From NCBI RefSeq assembly GCF_000204645.1, contig NC_015422.1, forward strand, positions 3,675,001-3,739,000: DNA of 64,000 nt, written 5' to 3'. The first letter of the stretch is position 1. Every line of letters starts with the position of its first letter. Of this stretch, positions 49,170-58,864 are shown piece by piece. The DNA is from Alicycliphilus denitrificans K601 (GTDB lineage: Bacteria > Pseudomonadota > Gammaproteobacteria > Burkholderiales > Burkholderiaceae_C). A program made the translations under genes and the position numbers. A model generated the notes under the pieces. That model was not told the origin of the DNA. It ran no database searches and saw only the letters and a list, made by a program, of their open reading frames with translations.

Positions 49170-49880
49170 TCAGACGCCCAGCAGTTGGTTGAGCACCGGC
49201 ATCCTGGCTTCGAGCTCGGCCGCGCCGAACTCCAGCGCGATGCGGCCGTGCTCCATGACGTAGAAGCGGTCGGCCAGCGGCGCGGCGAAGCGGAAGTTCT
49301 GTTCCACCATGACCACGGTGTAGCCCTTCTCGCGCAGCATGACGATCATGCGCGCCAGGGCCTGCACGATCACGGGGGCCAGCCCTTCCGAGATCTCGTC
49401 GAGCAGCAGCAGCTTGGCGCCCGTGCGCAGGATGCGCGCCACGGCCAGCATCTGCTGCTCGCCGCCCGACAGGCGCGTGCCCTGGCTGTTCTTGCGTTCG
49501 GCCAAGTTGGGGAACATGGCGTAGATCTCGTCGATCGGCATGCCCTGCGTGCCCGTCTTGAGCACGGGCGGCAGCAGCAGGTTCTCCTCGCACGACAGGC
49601 TGGAGAAGATGCCGCGCTCCTCGGGGCAATAGCCCACACCCAGGTGCGCGATGCGGTGCGTGGGCATGGCGATGGTTTCCTGGCCGTTGATCCTGATCGA
49701 GCCCTTGCGGGCGCCGGTCAGGCCCATGATGGCGCGCAGCGTGGACGTGCGCCCGGCGCCGTTGCGCCCCAGCAGCGTGACGACCTCGCCGGGCTGCACG
49801 AGCATGTCCACGCCGTGCAGCACGTGCGACTCGCCGTACCAGGCCTGTAGGTTGCGGATTTCCAGTGCGGGCGTCGCCAT
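49170..49880 (-). CDS. livF: Branched-chain amino-acid-type ABC transporter ATP-binding protein LivF
   Basis: 236 residues. Walker A reads GRNGAGRTST: the usual invariant Lys is Arg. Signature LSGGEQQMLAVARIL, Walker B LLLLDEISEGLAP and the MVEQN H-loop-equivalent are otherwise normal. The Arg may weaken ATP hydrolysis, leaving LivG as main motor; it may also be a tolerated subgroup trait. One base separates it from livG. Start at 49880. Confidence 0.92.
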   Translation of the reverse strand: MATPALEIRNLQAWYGESHVLHGVDMLVQPGEVVTLLGRNGAGRTSTLRAIMGLTGARKGSIRINGQETIAMPTHRIAHLGVGYCPEERGIFSSLSCEENLLLPPVLKTGTQGMPIDEIYAMFPNLAERKNSQGTRLSGGEQQMLAVARILRTGAKLLLLDEISEGLAPVIVQALARMIVMLREKGYTVVMVEQNFRFAAPLADRFYVMEHGRIALEFGAAELEARMPVLNQLLGV

Positions 49881-49881
49881 G

Positions 49882-50652
49882 TCAGTGCGCCCCCTGCAGT
49901 TGGCCGTCGGTCGTGCCCATGTACGCTTCCATGACTTGCGGGTTCTTCGAGACTTCTTCGTACGGCCCTTCGGCCAGCACGGCGCCGCGCTGCAGCACCG
50001 TGATGCAATCGGCGATGGTCGCGATGACCTTCATGTTGTGCTCCACCATGAGGATGGTGCGCCCGGCCGAGACCTTCTTGATGAGCTGCGTGACGCGGTC
50101 CACGTCCTCGTGGCCCATGCCCTGCGTGGGCTCGTCCAGCAGCATGAGCTCGGGCTCCATGGCCAGCGTGGTGGCGATCTCGAGAGCGCGCTTGCGGCCG
50201 TAGGGCAGGTTGACCGTGACCTCGTCGGCCAGGTCCTCCAGGCCCACCTCGGCCAGCAGCTCCAGGGCGCGCCCGTTCAACTGGTTCAGGCTGCTCTGGC
50301 TGCGCCAGAAGTGGTAGCTCGTACCCAGCTTGCGCTGGAGGCCCAGGCGCACGTTCTCCATCAGCGTGAGGTGCGGGAACACGGCCGAGATCTGGAACGA
50401 GCGGATCACGCCGCGCCGCGCGATCTGCGCCGGCTGCTCGTGCGTGATGTCGTGGCCGTTGAAATGGATCGTGCCCGAGGTCGGCACCAGAAACTTGGTC
50501 AGCAGGTTGAAGCAGGTGGTCTTGCCCGCGCCGTTGGGCCCGATCAGGGCATGGATGGAGCCACGGCGCACGGACAGATTCACGTCGCTGACCGCCGTGA
50601 AGCCCTTGAACTCCTTGGTGAGGTGGGAAGTTTTCAGTATGACGTCGCTCAT
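49882..50652 (-). CDS. livG: Branched-chain amino-acid-type ABC transporter ATP-binding protein LivG
   Basis: 256 residues. Walker A GPNGAGKTT, FQISAVFPHLTLMENV, LivG-type signature LPYGRKRALEIATTL, Walker B LMLLDEPTQGMGHE, MVEHN motif. All catalytic residues are present. First gene of the liv operon; the ATG at 50652 begins MSDVILKTSHL. The 162 bases upstream, to the modE gene, show no clear operator. Confidence 0.94.
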   Translation of the reverse strand: MSDVILKTSHLTKEFKGFTAVSDVNLSVRRGSIHALIGPNGAGKTTCFNLLTKFLVPTSGTIHFNGHDITHEQPAQIARRGVIRSFQISAVFPHLTLMENVRLGLQRKLGTSYHFWRSQSSLNQLNGRALELLAEVGLEDLADEVTVNLPYGRKRALEIATTLAMEPELMLLDEPTQGMGHEDVDRVTQLIKKVSAGRTILMVEHNMKVIATIADCITVLQRGAVLAEGPYEEVSKNPQVMEAYMGTTDGQLQGAH

Positions 50653-50814
50653 TGCCACCGGACACGCGCCGCGCACGCGCGGCAGGCCCCGTCTCCATGT
50701 TTATGTTGCGCTGCATCGTAAAAGGCGAATTCGGCCATCATGAACGGGAGAAATGCCTACGTACAAACGCCTAAGCTGCTACGGATCGTGAAAGAGCCAC
50801 CCATACTGTGGTAG

Positions 50815-52520
<1,706 letters not shown>

Positions 52521-52521
52521 A

Positions 52522-53205
52522 TTGATCCCTTCTTTCCTGAGCCCCGAGGACTGGGCCGCCATCACCCTCACGCTGGAGCTGGCCGGCACCACCACCGTGC
52601 TGCTGCTGGCGCTGTGCACGCCGCTGGCCTGGTGGCTGGCGCACACGCGCTCGCGCTGGCGCGGGCCGGTGGGCGCGGTGGTGGCGCTGCCGCTGGTGCT
52701 GCCGCCCACAGTGATCGGCTTCTACCTGCTGGTGACCATGGGGCCCAACGGGCCCATCGGGCACCTGACCGAATCGCTGGGGCTGGGGCGGCTGCCGTTC
52801 ACCTTTCCGGGGCTGGTGATCGGCTCCATCGTGTATTCCCTGCCCTTCGCGGTGCAGCCGCTGCAGCGCGCCTTCGAGGCCCTGGGCCGGCGCCCGCTGG
52901 AGGTGGCGGCCACGCTGGGCGCGGGCCCGCTGGACCGCTTCTTCACCGTGGCCCTGCCGCTGGCGCGCCCGGGCTTCGTCACCGCCGCCATCCTGAGCTT
53001 CGCGCACACCGTGGGCGAGTTCGGCGTGGTGCTCATGCTCGGCGGCAACATTCCCGGCGTGACGCGCGTGGTGTCGGTGCAGATCTACGACCACGTGGAG
53101 GCCATGGAGTACGCCCAGGCCCACTGGCTGGCTGGCGGCATGGTGGCGTTCTCGTTCGTCGTGCTCATGCTGCTGCACTGGCTGCAGCCCAAGGGGGCGC
53201 GATGA
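52522..53205 (+). CDS. modB: Molybdate ABC transporter permease
   Basis: 227 residues, five helices. [34 protein letters not shown], and the coupling loop [35 protein letters not shown] are ModB blocks. The only usable start is TTG at 52522, at the edge of a repeat; a native ATG may have been lost when the repeat arrived. ATGA overlap with modC. Confidence 0.93.
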   Translation: MIPSFLSPEDWAAITLTLELAGTTTVLLLALCTPLAWWLAHTRSRWRGPVGAVVALPLVLPPTVIGFYLLVTMGPNGPIGHLTESLGLGRLPFTFPGLVIGSIVYSLPFAVQPLQRAFEALGRRPLEVAATLGAGPLDRFFTVALPLARPGFVTAAILSFAHTVGEFGVVLMLGGNIPGVTRVVSVQIYDHVEAMEYAQAHWLAGGMVAFSFVVLMLLHWLQPKGAR

Positions 53206-54278
53206 GCGGCATCCACGCCCGCCTGCTCGTTTCGCGCCCGGACTTCACGCTCGACGTGGACCTGCGGCTGCCCGGCACCGGCGTGACGGCGCTGTTCGGC
53301 CCCTCGGGCTGCGGCAAGACCACGTGCCTGCGCGCCGTGGCGGGGCTGGAGCGCACCGAGGGCCGCGTGCAGGTCAACGGCGAAACCTGGCAGGACAGCG
53401 CCGCCGGCCAGTGGCTGCCCACGCACCGGCGCGCGCTGGGCTACGTGTTCCAGGAAGCGAGCCTGTTCCCGCACCTGGACGTGCGGCGCAACATGGAATA
53501 CGGCCTGCGCCGCCAGCCGCCCGCGCGCCGCCACGTGTCGCTGGAGCAGGCCGTGGAGCTGCTGGGCCTGGGCGCGCTGCTCTCGCGCATGCCGCACACG
53601 CTGTCGGGCGGCGAGCGCCAGCGCGTGGCCATTGCGCGCGCCCTGGCCGCCAGCCCGCGCGTGCTGCTGATGGACGAGCCCCTGGCCGCGCTGGACGCCG
53701 CGCGCAAGGCCGAGGTCATGCCCTACCTGGAGCGCTTGCAGCGCGGCCTGGACATTCCCGTGCTCTACGTGAGCCACTCGCCCGACGAGGTGGCGCGCCT
53801 GGCTTCGCACTTGGTGCTGCTCGAGAACGGACGCGTGGTCGAGCAGGGCACGCCCGCCACACTGATGGCGCGGCTGGACCTGCCCTTCGCGCATGGCGAT
53901 GCGGCCGCCGCGCTGGTCGAGGCGCGCGTGACGGCGCACGATGCGCGCGACCACCTGCTCACGGCGCAGTTCGGGGGCGGCCTGCTGCGCCTCGTCAGCT
54001 CCCGCGCGCGCGCCGTGGGCGAGCGCGTGCGCCTGCGCATTCCCGCGCGCGACGTGAGCATCGCGCTCGCCCAGGCCCAGGGCAGCAGCATCCTGAACCT
54101 GCTGCCCGCGCGCATCACCACGCTGGCCGACGACAGCCCGGGCCAGGTGCTGGTGCGGCTGGACGCGGGCGGCACGGTGCTGCTCGCGCGCATCACCCGG
54201 CACTCATGCACCGAACTGGCGCTGGCCGAGGGGCAGACGGTGTGGGCGCAGGTCAAGGGCGTGGCGCTGGTCGATTGA
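53202..54278 (+). CDS. modC: Molybdate ABC transporter ATP-binding protein
   Basis: 358 residues. Walker [27 protein letters not shown], signature [15 protein letters not shown], Walker [13 protein letters not shown]-loop YVSHS, and a C-terminal TOBE domain (about 290-355) that senses molybdate. Normal length for ModC. Overlaps modB by 4 bases. Confidence 0.95.
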   Translation: MSGIHARLLVSRPDFTLDVDLRLPGTGVTALFGPSGCGKTTCLRAVAGLERTEGRVQVNGETWQDSAAGQWLPTHRRALGYVFQEASLFPHLDVRRNMEYGLRRQPPARRHVSLEQAVELLGLGALLSRMPHTLSGGERQRVAIARALAASPRVLLMDEPLAALDAARKAEVMPYLERLQRGLDIPVLYVSHSPDEVARLASHLVLLENGRVVEQGTPATLMARLDLPFAHGDAAAALVEARVTAHDARDHLLTAQFGGGLLRLVSSRARAVGERVRLRIPARDVSIALAQAQGSSILNLLPARITTLADDSPGQVLVRLDAGGTVLLARITRHSCTELALAEGQTVWAQVKGVALVD

Positions 54279-54380
54279 GGCTGCGCCCCTGCGCAGTCCT
54301 TCTCAGCGCCGCGTCTTTGGCGTAGGCTGTGGGCGTTCCTTGCGCCCCCGTTTCGGGCCGGTTTCCTGGCATTTGCGTAC

Positions 54381-54392
54381 AGGAGGTGATCC
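54381..54392 (+). promoter_or_regulatory. Exceptionally strong ribosome binding site
   Basis: AGGAGGTGATCC directly precedes the ATG at 54393 and matches the 16S rRNA 3' end complement over its full length, far stronger than any other site in this window. It points to high translation of the membrane protein. Confidence 0.8.
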
Positions 54393-55322
54393 ATGAATAC
54401 CACCACGAATGGCGCGGCGGCCGAGCCGGCCGCACCGGCCGAGGAAAGCGGGGAACCGGGCCGGCCCAAGCCACAGGAAACCACGGGGCTCGATAAATTC
54501 CAGCTGGTGCTGGCGACGAGACCGGTGCTGCGCAATGCGGCCCTGGTATTTTGCGTGTGCCTTTTTCCCGTGGCCATGGCCCTTACCTGGTTCGCATGGT
54601 TTCTCTGGCTGCCGAAGGTCTGGGACTGGTCTTTCGCGGAATTCACGCTGAGAAGCGTCCCCGGGTTCTTCGGGGTATTTTTTATTGCCTTTCTTCCCAT
54701 TTATGCACTCATCGGCGCATTCATCGCGACGGCATATGTCGTGGAGGTCTACACGGACGAGGCCACCAAGAAAGTCAGGCTCGTCCTGGAACGCGGAAGC
54801 TCGCTGCAATCCAATGCCGAGGACGAGCTTGCGAAGCAGGACCAAAGCGGGCTCGTGCCGCTTCTTCGGTACAGCAGGGTGCAGCTGGAGTCCTACTACG
54901 CGATAGGGCTCACCCAGACGCAGAGAAGCTTCCGGTACAGCATCATCGCGATGTGGATCGGGTTCGCTGTGATCCTGGGCGGCATCATCATCCGCGTGGT
55001 GGACCTGGACCGGTTCGGCCTGCGCCCCCTCGATACCGACATCAGCACGCTCATCATCATTTCCGGCGCGATCATCGAGGTCATCTCGGCACTTTTCCTC
55101 TGGGTCTACCGCAGCTCGGTCCGGCAACTCACCTACTTCTACAACCGCCAGCTGTACAACCACAGCATATTGATGTCGCAACGCATCGCCGAGACGATGA
55201 CGAGCGCGGACGAGATCAAGAAAACGATCATCGAGAAACTGCTCGACCGTTCCTGGGCCTATGAGCCGGACACCCTGCCGTCCGGGCAGTCGCTGCTGTC
55301 CTTCCGCTCGCCAAAGGGATAG
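54393..55322 (+). CDS. Four-helix membrane protein resembling the TRADD-N-associated TM family
   Basis: 309 residues. N-terminal 45 residues are Ala/Pro/Glu-rich and disordered. Membrane helices predicted at 49-73, 90-118, 183-203 and 217-239. Between helices 2 and 3 is a soluble stretch with YYAIGLTQTQRSFRYSIIAM; after helix 4, VYRSSVRQLTYFYNRQLYNH and a helical tail. This last block resembles the family of two-helix membrane modules found with TRADD-N domains in bacterial immunity and cell-death systems. Base use is less GC-rich and codon choice differs from neighbours, as if acquired. It sits alone between modC and the convergent tupA, with a very strong ribosome site. Family assignment is from memory of the motif; function is unknown. 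Confidence 0.6.
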   Translation: MNTTTNGAAAEPAAPAEESGEPGRPKPQETTGLDKFQLVLATRPVLRNAALVFCVCLFPVAMALTWFAWFLWLPKVWDWSFAEFTLRSVPGFFGVFFIAFLPIYALIGAFIATAYVVEVYTDEATKKVRLVLERGSSLQSNAEDELAKQDQSGLVPLLRYSRVQLESYYAIGLTQTQRSFRYSIIAMWIGFAVILGGIIIRVVDLDRFGLRPLDTDISTLIIISGAIIEVISALFLWVYRSSVRQLTYFYNRQLYNHSILMSQRIAETMTSADEIKKTIIEKLLDRSWAYEPDTLPSGQSLLSFRSPKG

Positions 55323-55342
55323 GCCGCGGCCCCGGACCTTGC

Positions 55343-56170
55343 CTAATTGCTGCCGGCGTTCGGGAAGAACAGCTGCTCGCCGTTGATCTTGTAGGCGGCG
55401 ATCGTGCCCTGGCCCGCGGGCGACGTCACCCAGTCGACGAACTTCTGCGCCTCGGCCTGCTTCACGTGCGGGTGCTTGGCCGGGTTCACCACCATCACGC
55501 CGTACTGGTTGAACAGGCGCTTGTCGCCCTCCACCAGCACGGCGAGGCTGTCGCGGTTCTTGAAGTTGAGCCAGGTGCCGCGGTCCGACAGCACGTAGGC
55601 GCCGCTGGCGGCGGCGATGTTCAGCGCCGGGCCCATGCCGCAGCCGCATTCCTTGTAGCCGCTGCCCTTGGCGTCGGGGCTGGCGATCTTCCAGTAGCGC
55701 AGCTCGGCCGCGTGCGTGCCGCTCTTGTCGCCGCGCGAGATGAACTCGGCGTTGGCGGCGGCGATCTTCTTGAGCGCCGCGACGATGTCGTTGCCCCGCA
55801 CGCCGGCCGGGTCGCCCTTGCCGCCCACGAGGATGAAGTCGTTGTACATGACCGGGTAGCGCTTGACGCCCCAGCCGTCGGCCACGAATTTCTCCTCCGC
55901 CGCCTGGTCGTGCACGAAGAGCACGTCGGCGTCGCCGCGGCGCGCCATGTCCAGCGCCTGGCCCGTGCCCACGGCCACCACCTTGACGTCGATGCCCGTG
56001 GCCTGCTTGAACGCGGGCAGCAGGTGCGAGAACAGGCCCGACTGTTCGGTGGACGTGGTGGACGCCATGGTGATGACCTGCGCCGCCGCGCTCCAGGAAG
56101 CTATCAAACAAATAGCTGCTACCGCAGTCTGGGTAATCGCTACAGGCCTAAAACGCTTCAAACGCATCAT
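55343..56170 (-). CDS. tupA: Tungstate-type ABC transporter binding protein
   Basis: 275 residues. The mature start has TMASTTSTEQSGLFSHLLPA with the TTST oxyanion-binding motif of TupA; then GTGQALDMARRGDADVLFVH, EKFVADGWGVKRYPVMYNDF and SRGDKSGTHAAE. The signal peptide (residues ~4-26) is encoded by an interspersed repeat. It binds tungstate (perhaps molybdate) in the periplasm. Start at 56170, overlapping the end of the ATPase gene by 4 bases. Convergent with the membrane-protein gene. Confidence 0.92.
   Translation of the reverse strand: MMRLKRFRPVAITQTAVAAICLIASWSAAAQVITMASTTSTEQSGLFSHLLPAFKQATGIDVKVVAVGTGQALDMARRGDADVLFVHDQAAEEKFVADGWGVKRYPVMYNDFILVGGKGDPAGVRGNDIVAALKKIAAANAEFISRGDKSGTHAAELRYWKIASPDAKGSGYKECGCGMGPALNIAAASGAYVLSDRGTWLNFKNRDSLAVLVEGDKRLFNQYGVMVVNPAKHPHVKQAEAQKFVDWVTSPAGQGTIAAYKINGEQLFFPNAGSN
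56094..56160 (-). repeat. Interspersed repeat in the tupA signal-peptide region, copy 10
   Basis: On the minus strand TTTGAAGC...AGGCC...GCGATTACCCAGACTGCGGT then AGCAGCTAT...TTGATAG. It aligns along its length with the copy after kynB (9092). It encodes most of the TupA signal peptide (VAITQTAVAAICLIAS). Confidence 0.8.
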
Positions 56171-56943
56171 GTCATCTCTCCTTTGACGAACAAACGGGCG
56201 GCCTCGGGCAGCGGGCCGTTGAAGAAATCGTGCACGGGCAGGTCGGCCAGGACGCGGCCGTGCTCCAGGTAGACCACGCGGCTGGCCAGGCGCTTGACCT
56301 GGCCCAGGTTGTGGCTGCTGAAGACCATGGTCAGCGGCTGCGCGGGGCCGGCGCTGCCGTGGCTGGCGGCGAAGTCGGCCATCAGCGCCTCGACCTCGCG
56401 CTTGGCATGCGGATCCAGGCTGGCGGTGGGCTCGTCGAGCAGCAGCACGTCGGGCCGCAACGCCCAGGCGCCCGCGAACGCCAGGCGCTGCTGCTGCCCG
56501 CCCGAGAGGGTGCGCGCGTTCCGCCGAACGACGTCCTGCAGCCCCACGCGCTGCAGCGCCGCCGCGGCCTGCGCGCGCGCCTGCTTCCAGCGCACGCCGC
56601 GCAGCCACAGGCCCAGGGCCACGTTGCTGACGGCACTGGCGCGCAGCACGAAGGGGCGCTGGAACACCATGGCCACGCGCGGCGTGCCATCGCGGCGCAT
56701 CTGGCCGGCGCTGGGGCGCACCAGGCCGTGCAGCACGCGCAGCAGCGTGCTCTTGCCGCTGCCGTTGGCGCCCACCAGGGCCACGCGCTCGCCGGGCAGC
56801 ACGCGCAGGTTCACACCGGCCAGCGCCTGCACGGCGCCGTAGCGCACGCCCAGGTCGCGCAGCGCGAACAGCGGCGGCTCCAGGGTCTGCACGTCCTGCG
56901 GCTGGGCGGCCCTGCGCCATGCGGGTGCGGGCACCACGCTCAT
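56167..56943 (-). CDS. tupC: Tungstate-type ABC transporter ATP-binding protein
   Basis: 258 residues. Walker A GANGSGKST, MVFQRPFVLRASAVSNVALG, signature [15 protein letters not shown], Walker B LLLDEPTASLDPHA, SSHN H-loop. The LRASAVSNVALGLWLRG form is typical of TupC. Start at 56943 overlaps tupB by 4 bases; its own end overlaps tupA. Order is permease, ATPase, binding protein. Confidence 0.92.
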   Translation of the reverse strand: MSVVPAPAWRRAAQPQDVQTLEPPLFALRDLGVRYGAVQALAGVNLRVLPGERVALVGANGSGKSTLLRVLHGLVRPSAGQMRRDGTPRVAMVFQRPFVLRASAVSNVALGLWLRGVRWKQARAQAAAALQRVGLQDVVRRNARTLSGGQQQRLAFAGAWALRPDVLLLDEPTASLDPHAKREVEALMADFAASHGSAGPAQPLTMVFSSHNLGQVKRLASRVVYLEHGRVLADLPVHDFFNGPLPEAARLFVKGEMT

Positions 56944-57674
56944 GCGGCCACCGCCATGCCGCCGATGGCGGCGCCATCCACGCGCTGGCGCCAGCGGCGC
57001 AGCACGGCGATCAGCACGTTGAGCAGCAGCACCACAGCCAGCAGCACCAGGCCCAGCCCCAGGGCCAGCGGCAGGTCGCCCTTGCTGGTCTCCAGCGCGA
57101 TGGCGGTGGTCATGACGCGCGTGAAGCCGTCGATGTTGCCGCCCACGATCATCACCGCGCCCACCTCCGAGACGGCGCGGCCGAACGCCGCTATCAGCAC
57201 CGTGAGCAGCGCGTAGCGCTCGTCCCATGCGATCAGCAGCGCGCGCAGCAGCGTGCCCGCGCCGAGCGAGCGCAGTTGCTCGCCGTGCACGCGCTCGGCG
57301 TCCTCGACCACCTGGCGCGTGAGGGCCGTGACCACGGGCAGCACCAGCAGCGCCTGCGCCAGCACCATGGCCTTGAACGAGAACAGCCAGCCCAGGCCGC
57401 CCAGCGGCCCGGTGCGCGACAGCAGCAGGTACACGCCCAGCCCCACCACCACCGATGGCACGGCCAGCAGCGTGTTGAGCACCGTCAGCACCCCGTCGCG
57501 CCCGGCGAAGCGCGCCACGCCCAGCCATGCGCCCAGCACCACGCCGGCGCCGCAGGCCAGCGCGCAGGCCGTGGCGCTCACGGACAGGGAGCGGGCGACG
57601 ATGGTCCAGAGGACCGCATCGGCGGAGGTGACGAGGTTCAGCGCCGTCGCGACGCTTTGCGAAATGGCGGACAT
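56940..57674 (-). CDS. tupB: Tungstate-type ABC transporter permease
   Basis: 244 residues, about five helices. TIVARSLSVSATACALACGA, LNTLLAVPSVVVGLGVYLLL, SLGAGTLLRALLIAWDERYA, AFGRAVSEVGAVMIVGGNID are TupB blocks. ATG at 57674 chosen; a TTG 24 bases upstream is weaker. Divergent from the ModE-like regulator, with a 50-base gap. Confidence 0.92.
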   Translation of the reverse strand: MSAISQSVATALNLVTSADAVLWTIVARSLSVSATACALACGAGVVLGAWLGVARFAGRDGVLTVLNTLLAVPSVVVGLGVYLLLSRTGPLGGLGWLFSFKAMVLAQALLVLPVVTALTRQVVEDAERVHGEQLRSLGAGTLLRALLIAWDERYALLTVLIAAFGRAVSEVGAVMIVGGNIDGFTRVMTTAIALETSKGDLPLALGLGLVLLAVVLLLNVLIAVLRRWRQRVDGAAIGGMAVAA

Positions 57675-57724
57675 GGGTTGGGCTATCGTATGCAGCAATC
57701 CGTTACCAGCCCATATGAAATCTT

Positions 57725-58864
57725 GTGCATAGGATTCAACTCCACTACACGCTCGACCGCGACGCGGGCGACGCGCTGATCCGCAACCCCCTGCTGGACA
57801 TGCTGCAGGCCGTGGCCCAGCAGGGCTCCATCTCGGGCGCCGCGCGGGCGCTGGGCCTGTCGTACCGCCATGTCTGGGGCGCGCTCAAGCGCTGGGAGGA
57901 GCAGCTGGGCAGCGAGCTCATCGTCTGGGGCAAGGGCCAGTCGGCGCAGCTCAGCGAGTTCGGCGCCAAGCTGCTATGGGCCGAGCGCCAGGCGCAGGCG
58001 CGGCTGGCGCCGCAGATCGAGGCGCTGCACGCCGACCTGGAGCGCGCCTTCGCCGTCGCGTTCGACGACCATGCCCATGTGCTGACGCTGTACGCCAGCC
58101 ATGACGACGCGCTGTCCGTGCTGCGCGCGTTCGCCGCCGTGCCCGGCCACGCGGGCCAAGGCAGGGCGCTGCACCTGGACATACGCTTCACCGGCAGCGT
58201 GGACGCGATCCGCGCGCTCAACGAGGGGCGCTGCACCATCGCGGGCTTCCACACGCTGGAGCAGCCCGCCATGGATTCGCTGGCGGCGCAGACCTACCGC
58301 CCGCTACTGCAGCCGGGCCTGCACAAGGTGATCGGCTTCGCGCGGCGCACGCAGGGCCTGATCGTGGCGCGCGGCAACCCGCTGGGCCTCGCGTCGCTGG
58401 CCGACGTGGCGCGCACCGGCGCGCGCTTCGTCAACCGCCCCCTGGGCACGGGCACGCGCGTGCTGCTGGCCGATCTGATGGCCCAGGCCGGCCTGGAGAG
58501 CGGCGACATCGATGGCTACGGGCGCGACGAGCCCTCGCACGCCGCCCTGGCCCAGGCGATCGCGGCCGGCAGCGCCGACGTGGGCATGGGCATAGAGCTG
58601 GCGGCGCGCGCGCGCGGGCTGGACTTCGTGCCGCTGGTGCACGAGCGCTACCACCTGGCCTGCCTCAAGTCCACGCTGGAGCAGCCCGCCACGCGCGCCC
58701 TGCGCGACCTGCTGCAGACGCCCGCCTGGCAGCGGCGCATGGCCGCCATGCCGGGCTACGCCCCGATGCACTGCGGCGAGGTGCTGGCCATGAGCCGCGT
58801 GCTGCCCTGGTGGCGCTTCGCGCGCCGCAAGAGTGCTGGCGCACACCAGCACGCGAGCCCATGA
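57725..58864 (+). CDS. ModE-like HTH regulator with periplasmic-binding-like sensor
   Basis: 379 residues. N-terminal ModE-type winged helix (GSISGAARALGLSYRHVWGA, about 30-100) joined to a PBP-like ligand domain (about 115-345: FTGSVDAIRALNEGRCTIAG, RPLGTGTRVLLADLMAQAGL, SADVGMGIELAARARGLDFV). Such proteins sense molybdate or tungstate or a cofactor and control nearby transporters; divergence from tupB-C-A supports that. Start is GTG at 57725. The end overlaps the next gene by 4 bases. Confidence 0.88.
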   Translation: MHRIQLHYTLDRDAGDALIRNPLLDMLQAVAQQGSISGAARALGLSYRHVWGALKRWEEQLGSELIVWGKGQSAQLSEFGAKLLWAERQAQARLAPQIEALHADLERAFAVAFDDHAHVLTLYASHDDALSVLRAFAAVPGHAGQGRALHLDIRFTGSVDAIRALNEGRCTIAGFHTLEQPAMDSLAAQTYRPLLQPGLHKVIGFARRTQGLIVARGNPLGLASLADVARTGARFVNRPLGTGTRVLLADLMAQAGLESGDIDGYGRDEPSHAALAQAIAAGSADVGMGIELAARARGLDFVPLVHERYHLACLKSTLEQPATRALRDLLQTPAWQRRMAAMPGYAPMHCGEVLAMSRVLPWWRFARRKSAGAHQHASP

